From NCBI GenBank assembly GCA_023053545.1, contig JAKZAN010000005.1, positions 2,108,001-2,172,000 of the forward strand: 64,000 nucleotides of DNA, written 5' to 3'. Position numbers and translations under genes: made by a program. The stretch is from Lepidurus packardi (lineage: Eukaryota; Arthropoda; Branchiopoda; Notostraca; Triopsidae). Shown here one piece after another: positions 49,401 through 62,441 of the stretch. Numbering within the stretch: the first letter of the stretch is position 1; each line of letters begins with the position of its first letter. Under the pieces are notes generated by a model. It was given only the letters and a program-made list of their open reading frames with translations, made no database searches and was not told the origin of the DNA.

Positions 49401-49886
49401 TTATTTTCCTACCTTTACGACCAGACATAAAGAGCACGTATCACAACAGACGGCCACATACCTCTTCTCCGTATCCATCTTCTCCTCCTCTACATTCGTC
49501 TCTTCTTGGAGAGCCGCTTTTTCCAGAATGTAATTGCCACCACAGCGACAACACGTTTGGTAAAATTCGCCATTGTCTACCAAGTCTCGGAGGAGTACTT
49601 CTTCGTGCAAGGCAGTGGGCTGTGACGCATTGCTCGCTGTCTGTCTTTGAAACAAGAGCGAGTCGTATTGCTTCCGAAGCTCTGGAACACCTAAAATGGA
49701 CCAAGCTTGGCTAACTTTCTGAAAAGCAGCTGACTCGGCAGGCCTGGAAGAGGAGTCACTCGTATTTTTGTCGGGGTGGAATTGCAAGGCCAATTGCAAA
49801 TAGCGTTGTCGCACAATTTCAGGACTGGAGTTTGCATCGATTCCCAGAATCCCATAATAATCCAATTCTTGTGGAAAATTTTCCAT
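49401..49886 (-). CDS. DNAJC24: DPH4 / DNAJC24, J-protein of diphthamide synthesis
   Basis: Single-exon frame of 161 aa (human about 149). Residues 1-75 form a J-domain: LDYYGILGIDANSSPEIVRQ, then HPDKN with the essential HPD tripeptide, and FQKVSQAWSILG. The C-terminal CSL/DPH-type zinc finger has paired cysteines in CCRCGG and CCDTCSLC. The protein is a cofactor for the first steps of diphthamide formation on elongation factor 2, stimulating Hsp70 and carrying iron or zinc through the CSL finger. The Met at 49886 is chosen because it starts just before the conserved DYYGIL segment; the frame upstream has no Met. The last codons (VKVGK) overlap a donor-like AAGGTAGGA, so a short further exon is possible. 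Human DPH4 ends soon after the same finger. Confidence 0.93.
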   Translation of the reverse strand: MENFPQELDYYGILGIDANSSPEIVRQRYLQLALQFHPDKNTSDSSSRPAESAAFQKVSQAWSILGVPELRKQYDSLLFQRQTASNASQPTALHEEVLLRDLVDNGEFYQTCCRCGGNYILEKAALQEETNVEEEKMDTEKRYVAVCCDTCSLCLVVKVGK

Positions 49887-51352
49887 AACGTGAACTGATG
49901 CTCTGTACCAAAATTTCTTCTTACTCAAACGTTACCTAGGAGACACTTTTGGTTGGTTGATTCTAGTTTATTGCAAGCTAAAAAGAAAAAATGCGAGTAT
50001 ACTTTTGTTGGCTTGTGTGCTGGGATCTTTAATTAGTGGCTTCAAAGCAACGAACTTCCACTTGATGATAGCATCTTTCTCAACCCTGGGCGGTTTAATT
50101 GCACCGAGAAATTAAAACAAGACGGGGTTCAATATGCGTTCACTAACTTTAATTGCATTCACTGTCTGACAAATACTAACTAAAACATAAGCCTACCTAA
50201 GGTATGGTAGAAAAACAAGCAAAAAAAGGCAAAACCAGGGACAGATTGTATGTCTGGATTAAGGCTTTTATTTATATAAAAACCGCTTGTATGTTATAAC
50301 TCTTTTTTTATCACTGTTTGGTGTTCGAAACACGTGTCCAATATTGACCAAATAAAATCTTTTCCTGTTTTCATGCGGTAACTACGAGTATCACCAAGAG
50401 GTGCCACCACTGCGAAAGAATTGTCTTAAATTCTTCATTTTTTTAAATTCATGAAGCCTCACTGTCTTCTGGACATCCTTTGATTTCATTAGCTAGTAAA
50501 AAGCCGTTCAAATTGAATGACCTAGTCAAGATCCTGCAGAGTTCTAAACGATGTTGATTAGGTGTTTCCGAGTGAAATGTACCAACGGGATGCCCTAAAA
50601 TTCTTTCGGAGAATTGGCGCACTGCCGTACAAGTTAAAAAAAAATACATTTCTACCAGAACAACTTCTGGTCAGGCAGAAATACTTCTCCGAGTAAGCTT
50701 TATTTTACCTTTTCAGAAAATTTATTTTAATATTCAAAACTGAGCTTTATGAGCACCATGTCATACTGAGTTAGGTACTTAGGACTCTTCGACAGCTCCT
50801 TTATAGATTTTATTTGCATATATATTGTTGTCAAGTTGCGATAGTTCTCAGATATTGTGAGCGAATTGGTTTAATTTAGCATGGAATAAGTGAATTCATG
50901 GGGAACGGGCGAGTTACGAAAAACAATGTCTAAATACGACCTGTTCTGGGAAAACGGGAGGACTTTAAGCGATGTCATATCTCGAATTTCTGAAGTTCTC
51001 CCAGCGTCTTGGGAAGAAGGACCTCTTGCAATAGTATTCTTTGACGATCCAATTTCTTCTTGCATGCATAATGTATATCTCCTCGAGGTTCCTGCCCGAT
51101 TTAGCAGGCTTTCTACAACTTTTACGACGTTCCACTGGTGGTGGGGGTAACTGTCTTGCCGTTACGAAACCCAAAAAGCACAACATTTTGCTCGTCTTCA
51201 TTTTCTGGACCACGGTAGGCAAACGGGCTATTCTCCAAATATTTAAGGATACTAAACAACCGGTTAGCTCTCTTCGTTAATCACCACTGTTATAGCTTCA
51301 TGACCTTTTCGAGCCTGTAAGGTTTACATTTCTGGAATGTTTAAAAATGTTT
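49887..51352. other. Gene-poor region right of DPH4
   Basis: AT-rich, with DPH4 promoter at its left end. Overlapping frames on both strands at 50871-51280 have no domain or splice support. Nothing else recognised. Confidence 0.45.
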
Positions 51353-51358
51353 ATTTTG

Positions 51359-52162
<804 letters not shown>

Positions 52163-52701
52163 GGCTCCCGTATACATTGGCTTACTGAAGGGAAAGATTC
52201 ACAGATGGCACTGATGTTTGTTATTGTTTTGCCAAAGCCTTGCGTAAGAAAAGAAATAGATAGCTAATTGCCGGCAAACTTGGTACGCTTGTTTTGCTTC
52301 TGAAAAGTACAATGTGCCACCACAGTGTTCTGTAGCAGCACAATGTCCTAAATCAAGTCGTCAAACTTTCGAAACACGATTTCTCGAAAACGGCTTGTCA
52401 GCTTTGAAAGCAAATTAAAAAAAAGTTTTCTTTTAGTTTTCAGTTTTTTAAGTGATTTAAGCTAGTGCAAGACCAAAGGACAGATTTTTAGGTAACACAG
52501 TTGCAAACTTCATTTGCACATTGCTAATTTATTACTAATTGTAAAAAAATTTGTATTGGTTGTGAACTACCTGTTAGCCAGCTCAAGATTACTGTCAAAT
52601 ACTTTTTCATTAAATGCACTGGTTTTCTCAAAAACTTGTTTCGAATTTCCCTATTCTAACCGCCTATAACGGACTATAACCGCCTAAGGTATACGGAAGC
52701 C
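52163..52701. mobile_element. MITE family 'GGCTCCCGTATAGCTT', copy C1
   Basis: Left end GGCTCCCGTATAC, right end GTATACGGAAGCC. Terminal 12-13 bp agree with the family, but the interior is longer (539 bp) and only weakly like copy A near the left end (AGATGGC). It is a member or close relative. Confidence 0.65.
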
Positions 52702-53069
52702 GGCTCCTTTATAGCTCAGCATGCTACCGTACGATACTATGGCGCAGTCTTGTGAGATTCTTACAAAATTTTTGACAATGAATGGACCTAATACTGATAC
52801 CGAGGTTTCTGCTTTCATTAATATGAAAAATGCTGATAACTTTTCTCTTACGTGTAGAAAGCAAAAATTGTGAACTTGGGCCCTATTGACATTATTTTCC
52901 GTGCATTCTTTAAGACAAATTGCATGAAAACTGAATACTTGATTTTTCAGGTTTCCCCTGCTTGCCGTTTCATGCGCAGAAGCAATGCACGTTCATACAC
53001 ACCAATGCAAAAAACACAGCGCCTCCTCGTGGTAGCTTGTTTGTAACAAACTGAGCTATTGCTGGGGCC
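52702..53069 (-). mobile_element. MITE family 'GGCTCCCGTATAGCTT', copy C2
   Basis: Left end GGCTCCTTTATAGCTCAG; right end, read outward on the minus strand, GGCCCCAGCAATAGCTCAG. The conserved module is next to the right end on the minus strand: AAGCTACCACGAGGAGGCGC, GTGTGTATGAACGTGCATTG, TTCTGCGCATGA. It starts on the base after C1 ends. Confidence 0.8.
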
Positions 53070-53320
53070 TCAAAGAGCAATAACTACAAAATATAATTTT
53101 GACATACTGCTTGATTCTTATAATCTACTTTAAAAAAAAACATATACATTTTATTTCAGATTTTTCCGAAAAGCCGTTCCCGAGTTACCACCAAGAGGGG
53201 CGTGAAACGTAGCGAGTTCGTTTCCCCGCAAGAGTGGCGGGAAACGTAGACAAAAGGTGTGGCTGAAGCGCGCTGTCAAGCTTTGTGCTCACTGGTTTTT
53301 GGTGCTGATCTCGGTCAGAA

Positions 53321-53681
53321 ATGGCGAGTAACGAGCAAAATAAAGGTGAAAAAAGATGTGAAGATTCTATTATGCTATTTGTGTGGGTGTAAGAAATGAT
53401 TCTGAGTATAGTGTGTGCAGGATTGTTTTCTTTCCCAGAAGACGAAAACGAAGCTAGGAGACAGCAGCAGTGTAAATGTAAAAAGGACTCTGCTAGATTT
53501 TGTGGCTGCCACAAGCACCAATATGAGTGTTAGTGATGACCACTTTACTGCCAATCAATGTCACGCAATTGTTGACGGGCAAATAGCAATGGGACTTCGA
53601 ACTCTAAAGCAAGGCAAGCAATTTCAATTGGTGTCCTACAATTATCGTGAAGCCAGTTACTCTAATGCTACAAAATTCAGG
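53321..53681 (+). CDS. Orphan two-exon gene start, function unknown (partial)
   Basis: A good start context (CAGAA ATGG) opens MASNEQNKGEKRCEDSIMLF. With a donor at 53387 (GTGTAAG) and an acceptor after TTTCCCAG at 53438, a 52-bp intron joins it in frame to a second exon (53439-53681) that reads KTKTKLGDSS, then a segment with DDHFTANQCHAIVDGQI and KQGKQFQLVSYNYREA, ending at a strong donor (GTAAGT) at 53682. No downstream exon was found in the following kilobases. The amino-acid composition looks protein-like, but I do not recognise the family. It sits directly beside MITE C2, so it may be a gene fragment caught between mobile elements. The more usual donor at 53346 gives a frame that stops. 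Confidence 0.35.
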
Positions 53682-53711
53682 GTAAGTGATAATACTTGAG
53701 TTGACATTAAC

Positions 53712-54075
53712 CACGTGACCAGACCGCGCCCTGTTTAAATTCAGTTTTATTAATCTTTATCCTCAAAAATGTAGTTCAAGTGAAAACAAATCACTATCGT
53801 TCCAGTTAGCTGCCATTTCTAACGGTTTGTGTTAGGCTTTCACAGCCAGTAACACGCGGAAACTGCCTCCGTGGCGAGCGTTTGTTTTTCTTTAGGGGAA
53901 TCACGTGACCAGGCCGCGCTCTTTTCAAATTTCAGTTTCAGTAATCTTTTAATTACAATAACTCGATTACTATTTTGCGCACAAAGGAATGCGCGATATC
54001 AGTGAAAACTACATTTCTTACTCTGTTTTCTAAGACCAAGTTTTTTTGTTCTTGGTAGCTATTGCCCTTTAGAAT
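53712..54075 (+). repeat. Dispersed repeat pieces with CACGTGACC start
   Basis: Two related segments begin CACGTGACCAG-CCGCGC at 53712 and 53899. The second runs to TATTGCCCTTTAGAA near 54075 and is matched by a third segment at about 56702-56896 that starts CACGTGACC and ends AGTGCCCTTTAAGA. This is a degraded repeat family without recognised ends. Confidence 0.5.
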
Positions 54076-57000
54076 ACCCAAATTGTATTTGTAACTAATA
54101 ACATATTTTCCTTTAATCTAAAAAATGTCCGTTATAATTTTAACAAAACTCTATGTGTTAACTCTATATGCTATGATGTCAAGTCTATAAGTTGCGGGAT
54201 TCAGTCGTTTCACTTGAATGATGTATCGCACATTTTATTTCATTTTTATTAATTATTCTCACACAAATTGAACCGTACAATAATTTTTCTATTTTTTGTA
54301 CGTTATAGGTTTATTTCCTCCGTTTTCTTTCCTGAGAAGAAATGGTTCTTCTCACGAAAGAAATGTATTTGGACCTCAGTATTGACCATATTTGAAGAGA
54401 AAAAGGCTCTATAGCACGGGAAAAGGATCACATGTAGAGAAACTCTCAACATATTTTACTGCACCACTAAAAGCACTATATCCTTGAAAGAAAGCTCCAT
54501 GAAGGGGCGAATTCTACAGGTTCAGGGTTCAATATAGTAAGGCGCGTAGCCACTAAAGTTCCGGCTCTTTTGAAGGGTTTTCATTACTCTATTTCCTCTT
54601 CCAGATGTGGCTCGTGTGTGTGCGTTTAGGCTACGTTTACAACGTAAAGCGCATACGCATACGCATAACCCGTATAACCGTTTCACGCGAATGTTCTCAT
54701 AACGGCCCGTGCCAGCTGTAAGGAAGTAAAGGGAGCCGATCGATGCCGATTCCGTGCTTCCTTGCTCTTTTCTCTCGCTTTTCTTTATATTCTCATCCCA
54801 TCCTTTTCAGTTCAAGGTGTTGCATGGCTAAACCAACATCAATAGACAACTCCGGTTCAGGATCCAAAGGAACACGTCCCCAATGGCTTCGCAGCCTGGA
54901 AAATCCGCAAACGCACAACCACGGACGCGTTGGCTTAGTTTTCCTTGTAAATCAACTGCCTTGCTCCCTCCGAATCGACCTTTTGAAACATGCATGCAAT
55001 TTCTGTGGAAAGCCGTTCCCCTAGAATTGCCTTGACAAGTTTCGTATGCGTGTACGGCCATCATGTACAACAGAAAATCTCATTAGAGAGCGTTGGGAGC
55101 AAACGCAGGAAAGGTACCCTGCAATGCGGAGATGTGATCTTGGTACACATCCCGTTTTGTATCCTGAGGAGAGAATCCACCCTTCAAAAGCATAAAAGCT
55201 TGCCAAATAGCCCGTATTCCTCGTGGGCCGGTCTGAGTGTGTGTTATGTGTGTATCCAACAGGTTGGCGTTGCTGTCGCGGCGCACAGCTAGCAGCAGAA
55301 GGAATCGATCGAGCAAGAGCAAGGTTGGAGGTAGGGAGAGCCTTCATGAGGAGTCCTTCTTCGGAATTTATACCGTAGTACTAATGAGGTGATGCTTGTC
55401 CTAGATGAGGTAGAAAGATGGGAGGGACCATAAGCCATTTCCTCCTAACCGTTATTATTCCAATTGCGCCAGACTCCAACATACGGCTACAGGACACACA
55501 CAAAGATACATTGTGTTCCTCGTTATTTGTTTCTTTCTCCATGACGACATGCTCTTCTCCTTTTACCTCACCGTATACTATGGATGTCTCCCTGTGATAA
55601 GCATTGAAAGACTTTATTGTCGTGGCGGGGGGACGTTATAATGCATTATTTTCGGTAGAAAAGATATCATAAACGCTCTGCTTGTATTCTTGTGAAATAA
55701 TCACAACTAGGGGACTATTTTTCTCACAACTTATGGATTCATGCATGACACGCCTTGTGCCAAGAAGACTAACGGCTCTTTTTACAACGAAGGGTGCGAA
55801 AGAATGCGAAAAAAGACGCTATAAAAGCATGTGGGGAAGACTTCAAGATGGTGCCAGGAGGGTGCAGCAAGTGCGCGAAGAGATGACAGATGATTATTGT
55901 TATTGCTTACCCTTTTTTTAGTGAGCAACATTAGGCGCTTTTGCCTTTTTATATGCGTCTGTTAATTTCCTTAGTACTTCTGGGCTTTCATCGATCCAGA
56001 AAACGACAAAGAGAAGTTTTAATAGTGGAAATGTGGATATCCGTACAACCGTCTGGGAAGTAGAAGAGTTTACAATGTTTGATAGGCCGTATACGGTATC
56101 CCGGCTATATAGTGCACCCAGACTTCAAGAGAAAAGACAAGGTTGAGAAAGACTATTGAGAAAGACATCGTCATAACGTAAATAGACTCATAGATTTCAA
56201 GACGAAGTAGTATAATGACAAATGCACTTTCTAGATTATGCAAGAATGGCTACCAGATTATGAATGAAAAGCGAAAATACTTAGCGTGGCACAGTAGTTA
56301 AAAAGTAAAAACAGTCCACATAACGTAATAGTTGCCACAAGCACTGTTACGTTAGCCTGCCTTAGTTTAGTCGAATCGGATGATGTTGTATAATAAGTTA
56401 CCAGCCATGAACGCCAGAATCTCCAGTAACAATTGGCTCTCCCGTTACCGAAAATCCAGCTACATGGGAAAAGCTTCCGCTTCTTCTGAGGCTAAGCCCC
56501 TTCCATATTTGGCACAGGAGTGCTAAAACACTTAACAAATTCAGTCCCTTCATTCTCTAAAATCTGGCTTCTGTCAAAATACTAGCTCCGAGTCTTCTGC
56601 CATTTTATTCGTTGAGGAGTCTTAAGGCGACACTTTCTACACACGAAACACGGTCTGTGGAGCGCCCGGGAAGCATGGTTCACCGATGCTACGTCATAGG
56701 GCCACGTGACCGAGCTGGCCCAATGGCAAAGATGACCGATTTGAAGTTTAGACTTCTTATTTTCTTAAGATCTCAGTTATTATTTCGCGAACGGTAAAAA
56801 GCAACACGTCATTGGCAACTAGATTTTTAAAAATAATTTAAAGACTAAATAAAAAAAAAATCAGATATTTTTTTGTGGCTAGTGCCCTTTAAGAGGTGGC
56901 TTGGTATTGAAGATCTTGGGGAAGGGGAAGAGAAGTATTTAGCTAGTTTTAGGCTTTGGATTTTTAGCTCTGCCAAATTGGGGTAGAACAGTAAAACTAA

Positions 57001-57326
57001 TGGCCAAAGTTCCTCAAATGACGCTCAAATTACGTCTGCGGGAGTAATTAGGGTTTTCGAGGAGTGTTAAAAGATGTAAGGAGTTTGGGGGCCTTTGCGT
57101 TCTGGTATTTCGGCAAGGAATGAGCTTGTTGGCCCAAGTATTCTCAGACGTTACACAATCCGAAAAATGTAGGCTGCTGCGTAATAATTCCGGGCGCGTG
57201 GAGGAGACTCGGGTGCTAAAGTGCGAGACCCTCAAGCCAAAGCCACATTTGAAAAGAAGAAGAGTTTATATTTACGTTATGGCTCCACTTCTTAAATGGA
57301 AGACTTTTGGGCCGGTGTAGTATAGT
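54076..57326. other. Gene-poor region
   Basis: Contains a third copy of the CACGTGACC repeat (about 56702-56896) and a short CGCATACGCATA tandem at about 54651-54666. Frames at 54743-55347 overlap on both strands and lack features. No gene recognised. Confidence 0.4.
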
Positions 57327-57373
57327 CCCTTTTCGGCTTTCAGTTATAGAGCACAACTGGAAGCCGAAAAGGG
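57327..57373. repeat. Hairpin with 19-bp stem
   Basis: CCCTTTTCGGCTTTCAGTT and its reverse complement with one mismatch, separated by 9 bases. The flanks do not extend the stem beyond one further pair. Confidence 0.85.
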
Positions 57374-60300
57374 AGCGATAGAGTGAGTTTTCGGGTTCTT
57401 CGACTAGGAAGTTTGCTAGGAAGTGAATGAGGGCTCCTTAAACAGCCGTATAAAGAAATTCGAACGAAAGGGAAACTTTAATGAAGCACCCTGCAGCTAT
57501 ATTACTGCTGCAAGTTCCCGTATGGCCTCGTATGGCTAACGGGGCTGAACCCATACGTGCCAGTCCTTTTTTTTGTCTGTGTGTGTAATGCTGCAGTCTT
57601 ATCTTGGTGGAGAGCCCAATTTGCTCTTCTTAGTTTTCTTTATTTTTTTTTTCATTCAGGCCCGTTATTCGAAGTACTGCCGGACCTTGACGAGGCGGAG
57701 TATAAAAAAAGAAATCAAAACAGCCTCGTCAGCAGGGTTTTAAGAGAAGGAGGAAGAAGCGCCATACTTTGATACAATTACTGTCTCGTTTTTGGGCCTG
57801 GGCATTATCCCCGGAGTAGTAGTTGCTTTATGACGCCTCAGTAATTTCTAATAAAACCCAGGATGGGGCTGTGGGTTGGCCTCGCAAGGAAACGGTCTTG
57901 CGTGTATCAGCGAAATGTTCGTGTCAAGGGAAAGCCTCGGGATATTACTTCATATTGCCCGGAATACGCGGGCAATTTTCTCTCACTTTTATCATGTTGC
58001 TCCGGGACCTCTTGCCAGCACCTGACCCAGTCGCAAGTTTGGCGGATGTTATTTGTCGTGTGCCGTTTTTTGCTATTTTATTTCTAAAAAAAATCCCCCA
58101 AGGTTGCAAAGCATATTTAGTCTTGAAAAGCTGCTGGTCGATTTTCTTTTTTCTTACACCTTTTTTCTTATGCAGCTGCTCTTCATTAGGCTTTAATCAC
58201 GTTTGGGCGAGTTGATGTATTCTTAATTAACAAAGTAGCTCATTGGCAAAAAGGGGAGTATACCAGGTTGTATTTCTGAAACCAACGAATTGAACGATGC
58301 CTGCCCCAAAAGAATTTTTTTTTTCTTTTAAAGGAAACTATTCATGAGGGGGTTGGATTTTTGCTTTTAAGCTAACGAGCACATCTCGTTTTCAGTCATT
58401 TCTCTAATAACATGCTCTCTAATACTAGCACAGGCGAGCACAGGTCCATGCGTATAACGCGTTCTTATTTTATCGGCCATAAATTTTACCTGTATTGTAA
58501 AAAGGAATGGGAAGGTAGGAAGAAAGACAAAATGTCCGGTAAAAGTGTGTCGTCATTATTTAACGAACACTGCTAAGTCTGTAACACTGAATGTTCGTTG
58601 TTCCTCCCTTCTAGAGTTGATGCGTTCATTTTCTTTTCTTTGTTGGGTTATTACTCGCCATGCCCTCCTCCATAAGGATACATTACGTATAGTTTCAAAC
58701 ATGGTGGTGTACATTGGTTTCATTGTTGGGTATTAGCCACTTTTATTGTTGGGTATTAGCATAAGGGCAAATGGCGGTGTATAGTTTCAAAGATGATGGT
58801 ATCTACAATGATCCCTTTTGCACTTAACGGATCTGCAATGCAATGGGTCAAGGGTAATACCTTTTTTGCTTTCCTGTGTCTTGCTGCAGAAATAAGGTTA
58901 AAGCTGCAAGAGGAAGTCTTTCTTCTACCCAAGTTTTCCGTAAGCGTAAAACGTATCAAGGTTCTACGTAAAAGGGGTGACAAAAGGAGAGCTGGGCAAA
59001 AAAGGGAGTTAGTGACGTAGCCAGCGTTACCATGGCGATCCAGATGGGATAAAATCAATCAGGTCTGTAGTGCCAGTGCCTGGTCGCACAGGCCAGGCCA
59101 TAGGGACACGACTCCTACTTGTACTTAAATAGATTGATGGGGATTGACACCCAGTTTTACATGTCTTGGTAAATTTCTCTTCTTTTCTTCTTTTGCATTC
59201 TTCCGAGAGAAAAGAACGACAGAGAGAGAGGCTTTGATATCCGCTCTGGCCTTCGGCTACAATAAAGAAAAGAAATGTGTGATCGGATTGGTACTGTACC
59301 CGTACTTTGTAGTTCCACACTTTCGGATCCAGGCTTTTTCCCCTTTGTGTGCGAATTTTCTCAAAATAAGAAAAAATCTTCCGTGAAGTACTTTTCTGAC
59401 ACTGGTCGTCTCTCTTGTCTCCCCATTGTCGAACTGATTTTCCCATTTAAATGGAGATTTTTTACCCTACCATTATTTACTAATACATTTACGATAAATA
59501 AAAATATGAATACACACTTCAAAGTACAGGAATCGTATTATTTTAAAAGTATTAGCGTAAGAAATCCCACATTTTTAACGTTGGAACATAAAATTACTAA
59601 GCAGTATATGCTATATACGGAATTTTAAAGAATATAGCGTTGTTAGAACGTTAAGTTGGGTGAAAATTTGAAATTCTCGATGCCTTTATACGAAGGAACT
59701 TTTGAATGATTCGTTGCAGCAATAGGTAAGCTTAGAGTGTAGAAAAGCTGGCTCTTTTGCGTCCTAAGATATACACACCCGGCCACAGAGCAGAAAGGAA
59801 CAGGCAAAGAAAGAGCTTAGTTAGAATGTTGTTATTGTCTTGGCCGTTTTCTTGCTCATGGATGTAGACGTTGTAAAAATAGTGCGGCATGTAAAAGCAG
59901 AAAGCATGCGGGCCCAAAGCTTCCTTTCGTTTGGTTACTAAACTTGGTATATAGCTTGGAACTTTGCTATATAGCTTTGCCATTTGGGTTCGGGAATGTT
60001 TGGATGTTTGCAAAAGCGAGACAATAGCGACCCCTTCGATCCTCTTGGCGGAGACGTGTCTTTATTAACAAAAGAAGAAGCTTCCATGTGGCGGATGATC
60101 TATGTTGTGTATTTTATCCTGTGTTAATGGGAACTTGGCTCCATAAATTTAGGGTACGCTGCAGACTCCTCATAAATCCACCAGTACTTGCTGTAAGACA
60201 AACGTCGCCTAGACACTATATTGTGCCAAGAAAGAGCAATGGGGAGATTACCTTACCTCGAATATCGGAGAATGCTAGGAATCAGTTCGTTATCCATGCT

Positions 60301-60467
60301 CAAAATGACAATCCATTCTAACATTCAAAATAAAAAGACTTGTAAATCTACCTTAAAAGAAGTGTGTAAGATTATGCTTTACGAAAGTTTATTCACTTTT
60401 CACGATTTCGTTGGCCTATACGATGTTTGATTTCTAATTTAATAAAATTTCTCTTAAAATCCGTCAA
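57374..60467. other. Gene-poor region
   Basis: No gene recognised. A 28-bp direct repeat of a TATTGTTGGGTATTAGC unit lies near 58719-58762. Several plus frames (57823-58215, 59275-59628) have no domain resemblance. Confidence 0.4.
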
Positions 60468-60868
60468 GCCTCGAGTATAGCTTAAGCTTGTTTCACCCAC
60501 GCTACAGCTAGATGGCGTACCGTACTTTGTATGGGTGTATATGAACGCGCATTGCTTCTGCGCATAAAGTGACAAGAGAGATACCGTTGAACCCTGTACC
60601 CAATCTGCATAAAATTTAACTTAAAAAATACGCTAAAAATAGGACATGGTAGGTCCAAGTTCTCAATTTTTTTTAAATTATTTTTTTGCGTAGATAAATT
60701 AGTCATTTGTATTTTACGAAATAGTGAGGGCAATGCGACAAAAAGTAAAACTTCTTTCGTATTCGTATTGCTGCCAAAAACTTTCCTAAATCTTGTGTAT
60801 TTATTTACGGAAGATTTTTCTGCCTTTCCTTGTTATCATGTCCTAGGAAGCCAAGTTATCCGGAGGCC
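60468..60868 (+). mobile_element. MITE family 'GGCTCCCGTATAGCTT', copy D
   Basis: 401 bp, close to the 406 bp of copy A. Left end GCCTCGAGTATAGCTTAAGC, right end the complement GCCAAGTTATCCGGAGGC. The module matches copy A: CGCTACAGCTAGATGGCG, GTGTATATGAACGCGCATTG, TTCTGCGCATAA. Both ends carry substitutions. Confidence 0.82.
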
Positions 60869-62240
60869 ATAAAAGCTTAATATTTTCGTGTTTTCTAACC
60901 AATAAAGATGCACCGTGTTTAATTCTAAATCTGCGACAATAACATGTTTATCCAATCATCCAAAATAAAAGCTTCTCAAAAGATTAGCTGAGATTAGCGT
61001 TACTCCAACGCAACAATGAATAATCCATAAACGACACAACAATGAATAATAAGCATTCAACCTGACCGGATGACTTTCCGATCCTCAATTCGTAGCACAA
61101 GTCCGGAGTGCACTGACTTTTTCGGTAAAGTTTTCTTTTGGATGGGGTTTTAGTAGGACTGCCTTCAGCAAAGCATCCCGTCCATAAAAAGAGGCTACTG
61201 AGCGAAGGAAAATCCAAGCCCGAGTAGCGTGACGATCCCGGCCAGGATCGGGGTTCCTGTCCGTTCTCCAAGATTTGGGTCTGACCTTAGCGCACACGTT
61301 CAAAACCTTGAAATTTTGAACGACGTTTATAGAAAACCCTTACAATAACAAACATGGAGTATTTAATCTAGGCTTATTACTATACGTGGCGTATTTTCTT
61401 GGTAACGGACTTGGGAAAATGAAACTTTCTTCTAACGAAATTAAAAGTAAATTAGACGCATTTATTTTATTTTTTTTTTGTGGAGGATATTTCAGCCATG
61501 CAAATGCATGACGTTTGCCCGAGCAGAGCCGAGTAGCATTTTGTTGGACATGTAAAGGTCATAAAAGTCGATTAAAACTCGAAGCAGGGTCGCTATAACT
61601 ACGCACAAGAGGTTAAATCTTGGGAGTTGCCATCTCGCTTGTTTCTTCTGGCACAGAGCATCGCGCATCCTTATGTTACCCTAGGAGCCAGGCCTTGTAT
61701 ATACCTGTTTAGCAACCGCTCAACCACTCGGAGTCAGGCAGCATTTCATCCACTTTAATATCCAGCTCCGAGGAGACGGTCTGCAGAGCACTGCTTTAGA
61801 TAAAACTATGGAAGCAAAGAAGAGTGTAGAATTTGTTCGTCCGTACATGTTCAGTTTTGCAGCAAGTTGAGAAGCAGCGCAAACGGACTTTTCATAGCTC
61901 TTACTTTGGGAAACTGGCTCAACTGATGGATAAACTTCAAATTCTCCAACTCTATGGAAAACTTGGCAGCAGGCATGCCTTAGGCGTCAAGCAGGCTTCA
62001 AATGCTGGCTTTGAAGGAGTCGTTTACTCAAAACAAGAAATACGAGATAGAGTGTCTAAGATTACAAGGTTCAACATCACATAATCAACAGCAATCATAC
62101 GGGACATAGCGATAGTTGTCGCTGTTCCATATTTTCGTTCGTTAGTCGTTGCGTCTTACCTGTTTACATGAAGAAAATTCGTTCAAAAATTTCCATCCAA
62201 ACGCCCTGTCCTTAGTGCTAGCCATTATTGTCGCCCTTCT
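60869..62240. other. Gene-poor region
   Basis: A plus frame at 61833-62084 (FGKLAQLMDKLQILQLYGKL) has a helix-like composition but no acceptor/donor pair or family match, so it is not called. Nothing else seen. Confidence 0.4.
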
Positions 62241-62441
62241 GTCGGGTCCGTCGTCCTTAAGTCGGGGTTCGTCGTCCTTAAGTCGTGGTTCGTCGTCCTT
62301 GTGACGCAATTAAAAGTACGACTTAAGGACCTTTTAATCTTGTTGGTGCCTATGAGCAGAGGCTATTTGAACTCGAATTGCTATTGGTTCCTTGAAAGAT
62401 TATAGAACCATCGTCCTTCTGTCGGGGTTCGTCGTCCTTGT
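62241..62441. repeat. 21-bp minisatellite with outlying copy
   Basis: Three tandem units of the type GTCGGGGTTCGTCGTCCTTAA at 62241-62302 and a fourth about 120 bp on (62421-62441). ACGACTTAAGGAC at about 62317-62329 is the exact inverse of part of the unit, so the region can form a hairpin. Confidence 0.88.

Noticed and set aside
55021-55347. Overlapping frames on both strands with Arg/Ser-rich peptides
   Set aside because: Mutually exclusive frames, no recognisable motif, and no start or splice context that stands out.
61833-62084. Plus frame with helix-like composition
   Set aside because: No start context, splice partner, domain or conservation evidence; overlapping gene-poor repeats make chance more likely.
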